Below, one piece after another: positions 59,285 to 64,000 of a stretch of 64,000 bases of DNA; position 1 is the first letter of the stretch; each line of letters opens with the position of its first letter. Below the pieces are notes generated by a model. It had not been told where the DNA came from. It worked only from the letters and a program-made list of their open reading frames with translations, and ran no database searches. Location: positions 16,655,620 through 16,719,619 of the forward strand of contig CM055106.1 of assembly GCA_029204225.1 (NCBI GenBank), in the 5' to 3' direction. Made by a program: the position numbers and the translations under genes. Source of the DNA: Diphasiastrum complanatum (taxonomy: Eukaryota; Streptophyta; Lycopodiopsida; Lycopodiales; Lycopodiaceae).

Positions 59285-62200
59285 ACTTATGATATCCCAT
59301 GTATAACAAAAGATATATGTGATATCTAGACTACAATCATCATTTCATGCAAAAAAAAATTGGCATGAATGTCGGCCTAGAAAATTGTCATTTATTTCTG
59401 GTTTATATACAACTTTTCAAAAGCTATCATTTATGCCAAAAATTCTCTTTTTTTAAAGTTCTATGAATTAATGTGTAGATAAGTGGGCAAATAAAAGTAG
59501 TTAGATGGATATGACAGTATAACACCCTTAAATTGTGTCATATGTTTTTTGATATACATCAATGATATGTATTACAATGTATTAGTATTCAATCCGATGG
59601 TATTGAACCCATCGATAGATATAATATCCCATATATAACATAAGTAGCTAAATTTACAGATGGATGAATACGATAGATATATGTGATACCTAGACTTAAA
59701 TCATAATTTAATGCAAGAAACTGGCATAAATGATGGCCTAGAAAACTATCGTTAATTTGTTTATAGGACAGCTTTTGAAAAGCCATCATTTATGCCAAAA
59801 TGATCTTAGTATTGTGGCTCAAATGTGTAGATAAGGAGGTGCAGAAAAGTAGTTAGATTGAGATAAAGATATAACAATCTCAAGTTGATACAAGTGTCTG
59901 TCATATATTTTTTGATACATGTCAATGTTTTGATATTGAATCCAATGGTATTGAACATGTGGATGGGTATAATATCCCATGTATAACATAAGCAGGTAAA
60001 TTTACACATAAATGGATGGATTATTGCCTATTATGATAAATATATATGATACATAGACTTAAATATCAATTCATACAACAAAATGGAATAAATGACGACC
60101 TAAAAAAATCATCATTTATTTTAGCTTATATGACAATTTTTCAGAAGCCATCATTTATGCCAAAAATTACATTTTTTTGAAATTTTATGGCTTCATGTGT
60201 AGATAGTTGGGCAAATAACGGTTGTTAGATGAATATGATAGTATAACATGCCTTTAAATTGATATAGGCATGTCATATATTATTTGATACACGTCGATGA
60301 TATGTATTAGTGTTGAACTGACAATATAGAATACATCGATAGTTTAATATCCCATGGATTACTGCCTATTATGATAAGTATATGTGAAACCTACACTTAA
60401 ATATCAATTCATGCAAAAACTAGAATAGATGACAGCCTATAAACACCATCATTTATTCTAGTTTATATGATAGTTTTTCAGAAGCCGTCATTTATGCCAA
60501 AAATTTCATTTTTTTTGAAGTTTTATGGCTTAAATAAGTGGACAAATAATAGTTGTAAGATGGATATGAGAATATAACATGCCTTTAAATTGATATAAGT
60601 GTCATATATTGTTTGATACACGTCGACAATATGTATTAGTGTTGAACCGACAATATAGAACACGTCGATAGGTATAATATCCCATGTATAACCCAAGTAG
60701 ATATATTTACACATGAATGGATGAATTATTGTTTATTATAATCAATATATCTAATACATAGACTTAAATATCAATTCATGCAAAAAAATGGAATAAATGA
60801 CGGCCTAGAAAAATCGTCATTTATTTTGGTTTATATGACAGTTTTTCAAAAGCCGTCATTTATGCCAGAAATTACATTCTTTTTGAAGTTTTATGGCTTC
60901 ATGTGTAAATAAGTGGGCAAATAAAAGTTGTAAAATGGATATGATAATATAACATGCCTTAAATTGATATAAGTGTGTCATATATTGTTTGGTACAAGTC
61001 GAAGATATGTATTGAACCGACAATATAGAACATGTCGATAGGTATAATATCTCATCTATAACCCAAGTAGGTATATTTACACATGAATGGATGAATTATT
61101 GCTTATTATAATGAATATATCTGATACATAGACTTAAATATCAATTTATGCAAAAAATGGACTAAATGACGGCCTCGAAAAATCGTCATTTATTCTGGTT
61201 TATATCACAGTTTTTCAAGAGCCGTGCAAAAAATTACATTTTTTTTGAAGTTTTATAGCTTCATGTGTAGATGAGTGGGCAAATAAAATTGTTAGATGGA
61301 TATGTTAGTATAACATGTCTTTAAATTGATATAAGTGTGTCATATATTATTTGATACATGTCGATGATATGTACTGATGTTGAATCCGACAATATAGAAT
61401 ACATCGATAGGTTTAATATCCCATGTATAACACAAGTAAGTAAATTTGAATGGATGGATTACTACCTATTATGATAAATATGTGTGATCAATAGACTTAT
61501 ATATCAATTCACACAAAAAATGGATTAAATGACGGTGTACATAAACCGTCATTTATTTTCTTTTATATGACAGTTTTCAGAAGTCGTCATTTATGTTAAA
61601 AATAACGTTTTTTAAGTTTTATGGCATAATGGGTAGATAAGTGGGCAAATAAAAGTAATTAGATGGATATGATAGTATAACATGCCCTTAAATTGGTATA
61701 AGTGTGTCATATATTGTTTGATAAACCTCGATGATATGTGTTAGTGTTGAATCCGACAATAAAGAACACGTCGATAGGTATAATATCCCATGTAAAACCC
61801 AAGTAGGTAAATTTAACATGAATGGATGGATTATTGCCTATAATGGTAAGTATATGTGAGACATAGACTTAAATATCAATTCATGCAAAAAATGGAATAA
61901 ATGACGGCCTAGAAAATTGTAATATATTCTGGTTTATATGACAGTTTTTTAGAAGCTGTCATTTATGCCAAAAATTATATTTTTTTAAAAGTTTTATGGC
62001 TTCATGTGTAGATAAGTGGCCAAATAAAAGTTGTTAGATGAATATGATAGTATAACATGCCTTTAAATTGATATAGATGAATGCCATACATTGATCGAGA
62101 CATGTCGATGATATGTATAAGTTTTGAACCGACAATATTATACACATCGATAGTTATAATATCCCATGTATAACCCAAGTAGATAATTTTACACATGAAT

Positions 62201-64000
62201 GGATGAATTACTGCCTATTTTGATAAGTATATGTGATACGTAGACTTACTCATGCAAAAAATGGAATAAATGACGGCCTAAAAAACCGTCATTTATTCTA
62301 GTTTATATGACAGGTTATCAGAAGCCGTCATTTATGCCAAAAATTACAATTTTTTTGAGGTTTTATAACTCCATGTGTAGATAAGTGGGCAAATAAAAAT
62401 TGTTAGATGATATGTATTGGTGTTGAATCTGACAATTTAGAACACGTGGATAGGTATAATATCCCATGCATAACACAAGTAGGTAAATTTACTCATGAAT
62501 GGATGGGCTACTGTCTATTGTGATAAATATATGTGATAAATAGACTTATATATCAATTCATGCAAAAAAATGGATTAAATGACGGCCTAGAAAAATCGTC
62601 ATTTATTTTGGTTTGTATGATAGTTTTTCAAAAGTCGTCATTAATGCCAAAAATAACGTTTTTTTAAGTTTTATGGCTTAATGGATAGATAAGTTGGCAA
62701 ATAAAAGTAGTTAGATGGATATAATAGTACAACATGCCCTTAAATGGATATAAGTGTGTCATATATTGTTTGATACACGTTGATGATATGTGGTAGTGTT
62801 GACTCTGACAATATAGAGCACGTCGATAGGTATAATCCCATGTATAACCCAAGTAGGTGAATTCACACATGAATGGATGAATTACTGCCTATTATGAGAC
62901 ATAGACTTAAATATCCATTCATGCAAAAAATGGAATAAATGATGACCTAGAAAAACCATCATTAATTCTAGTTTATATGACAGTTTTTCAGAAGCCGTCA
63001 TTTATGCCAAAAAGAACATTTTTCTTGAAGTTTTATGGCTTTATGTGTAGATAAGTGGGCAAATAAAACTTGTAAGATAGATATGATAGTCTAACATGCT
63101 TTTAAATTGATATAAGTGTTTCATATATAGTTTGCTACACGTCGATGATATGTGTTAGTGTTGAATCCGACAATATAGAATGCGTCGATAGGTATAATAT
63201 CCGATGTATAAATGGATTAAATGACGGCCTAGAAAAATCGTCATTTATTTTGGTTTATATGACAGTTTTTCAAACTTCACAAGATGCATAAGCCAAGTAG
63301 GTAAATTTACACATGAATGGATGGATTACTGCCTATTATGATAAATATATGTGATAGATAGACTTATATATCAATTCATGCAAAAAAATGGATTAAACGA
63401 CGGCCTAGGAAAACCGTCATTTAATCTAGTTTATATGACAGTGTTTGAAAAGCCGTCACTTATGCCAAAAATAACATTATGGCTTAATGGGTATATAAGT
63501 GGGCAAACAAAAGTAGTTAGATGGATATGATAGTATAACATGCTCTTAAATTGATATAAGTGTGTCATATATTGTTTGATACACGTCGATGATATCTATT
63601 AGTGTTAAATCCCACAATATATAACACAACGATAGGTCTAATATTCCATGTGTAACCCAAGTAGGTAAATGTACACATGAATGGATTAATTACTGCCTAT
63701 TATGATAAGTATATGTGAGACATAGACTTAAATATCAATTCATGCAAAAAATGAAATAAATAATGGCCTAGAAGACCGTCATTTATGTTGCTTTTTATGA
63801 TAGTTTTTTAGAAGCCATCATTTATGCCAAAAATTATATTTTTTTGAAGTTTTATGGCTTCATGTGTAGATAAGTGGGCAGATAAAAGTTGTTAGATGAA
63901 TATGATAGTATAACATGCCGTTCAATTGGTATAAGTGCATCATATATTGTTTCGTACAAGTCGATGATATGTATTAGTGTTGAACCGACAATATAGAACA
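59285..64000. repeat. Tandem satellite array, about 370 bp monomer, 13-14 units, each with a hairpin
   Basis: Units repeat the order: cccatgtataac, caagtaggtaaatttacaca, atggatgaattactgcctat, tagacttaaatatcaattca, AATAAATGACGG, cctagaaaaa, CCGTCATTTATT, tatgacagtttttcagaagc, CGTCATTTATGCC, gttttatggcttcatgtgta, agtgggcaaataaaag, gatacacgtcgatgatatgt. Left hairpin arms at 60792, 61161, 61524, 61896, 62265, 62574, 62934, 63216, 63392 and 63765 give spacings mostly of 360-373 bp, with shorter units of 309, 282 and 176 bp. Earlier units (from 59365) are more diverged. Short open frames on the minus strand (repeated MCKxxYLGYTWDI...) are by-products. The array continues past the window end. Confidence 0.95.

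Noticed and set aside
59589-62870. Repeated short minus-strand frames (MCKxxYLGYTWDI...)
   Set aside because: Same phase of successive satellite monomers; start and length vary with random stops.
59285-64000. A CRISPR-like array
   Set aside because: Units are ~370 bp, similar throughout, with no short repeat/unique spacer structure, in a plant nuclear context.

Overview
This is a stretch of nuclear genome from a vascular plant. It is AT-rich, dominated by decayed retrotransposons, and carries two clear plant-specific host genes that are intact in reading frame. Long introns loaded with transposon debris, several Ty1-copia and Ty3-gypsy relics, a LINE relic, a tRNA-type SINE and a tandem satellite suggest a large repeat-rich genome (gymnosperm, fern or large angiosperm). 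The lineage cannot be settled from the sequence alone.

Host genes. (1) Minus strand, 13519-21033: a five-exon gene for a DUF3133 'extra-large G-like' protein related to EDR4. All intron phases close exactly to give 1019 residues. The short last exon lies beyond a 3.3 kb intron that holds a hAT-type MITE and a LINE relic. (2) Minus strand, 42983-44221: an intronless HAD-family gene matching plant PYRP2, the chloroplast riboflavin-pathway phosphatase. Upstream of both genes sits the same compound G-box module, three times before the HAD gene and once before the DUF3133 gene.

Layout. 1-2.1 kb: Ty3-gypsy relic (minus). 2.3-2.5 kb: degenerate repeat. 3.05-3.34 kb: ABCF processed pseudogene fragment. 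4.3-4.8 kb: an LTR with its primer-binding site, next to a second gypsy relic at 4.9-7.2 kb. 7.47-8.67 kb: four-exon Ulp1-like (C48) cysteine peptidase gene with one frameshift. 9.1-10.2 kb: unrecognised coding fragments (minus). 10.3-13.5 kb: non-coding with tandem duplications. 13.5-22.1 kb: DUF3133 gene and promoter. 22.4 kb: SINE with target-site duplication. 22.6-27 kb: mostly featureless AT-rich DNA. 27.3-29 kb: copia RT/RNase H. 30-33 kb: GA-rich DNA, a SINE-like A box and an LTR/primer-site remnant. 33.4-39.1 kb: two inverted relics of one copia family, with a bacterial-type DNA-methylase motif I fragment between them. 40-42.4 kb: gag scrap and duplications. 43-45.2 kb: HAD gene and promoter. 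46.8-54.6 kb and 54.6-58.7 kb: three copia relics. 59.3-64 kb: satellite array of about 370 bp monomers, each with a conserved hairpin, running off the window end.

The two host genes share no pathway by known function; only the promoter module links them. Most of the rest is transposon sediment. The most unusual items are the hairpin satellite, the promoter module, the methylase-like fragment, the Ulp1-like gene, and the non-autonomous copia derivative with an unknown open frame.
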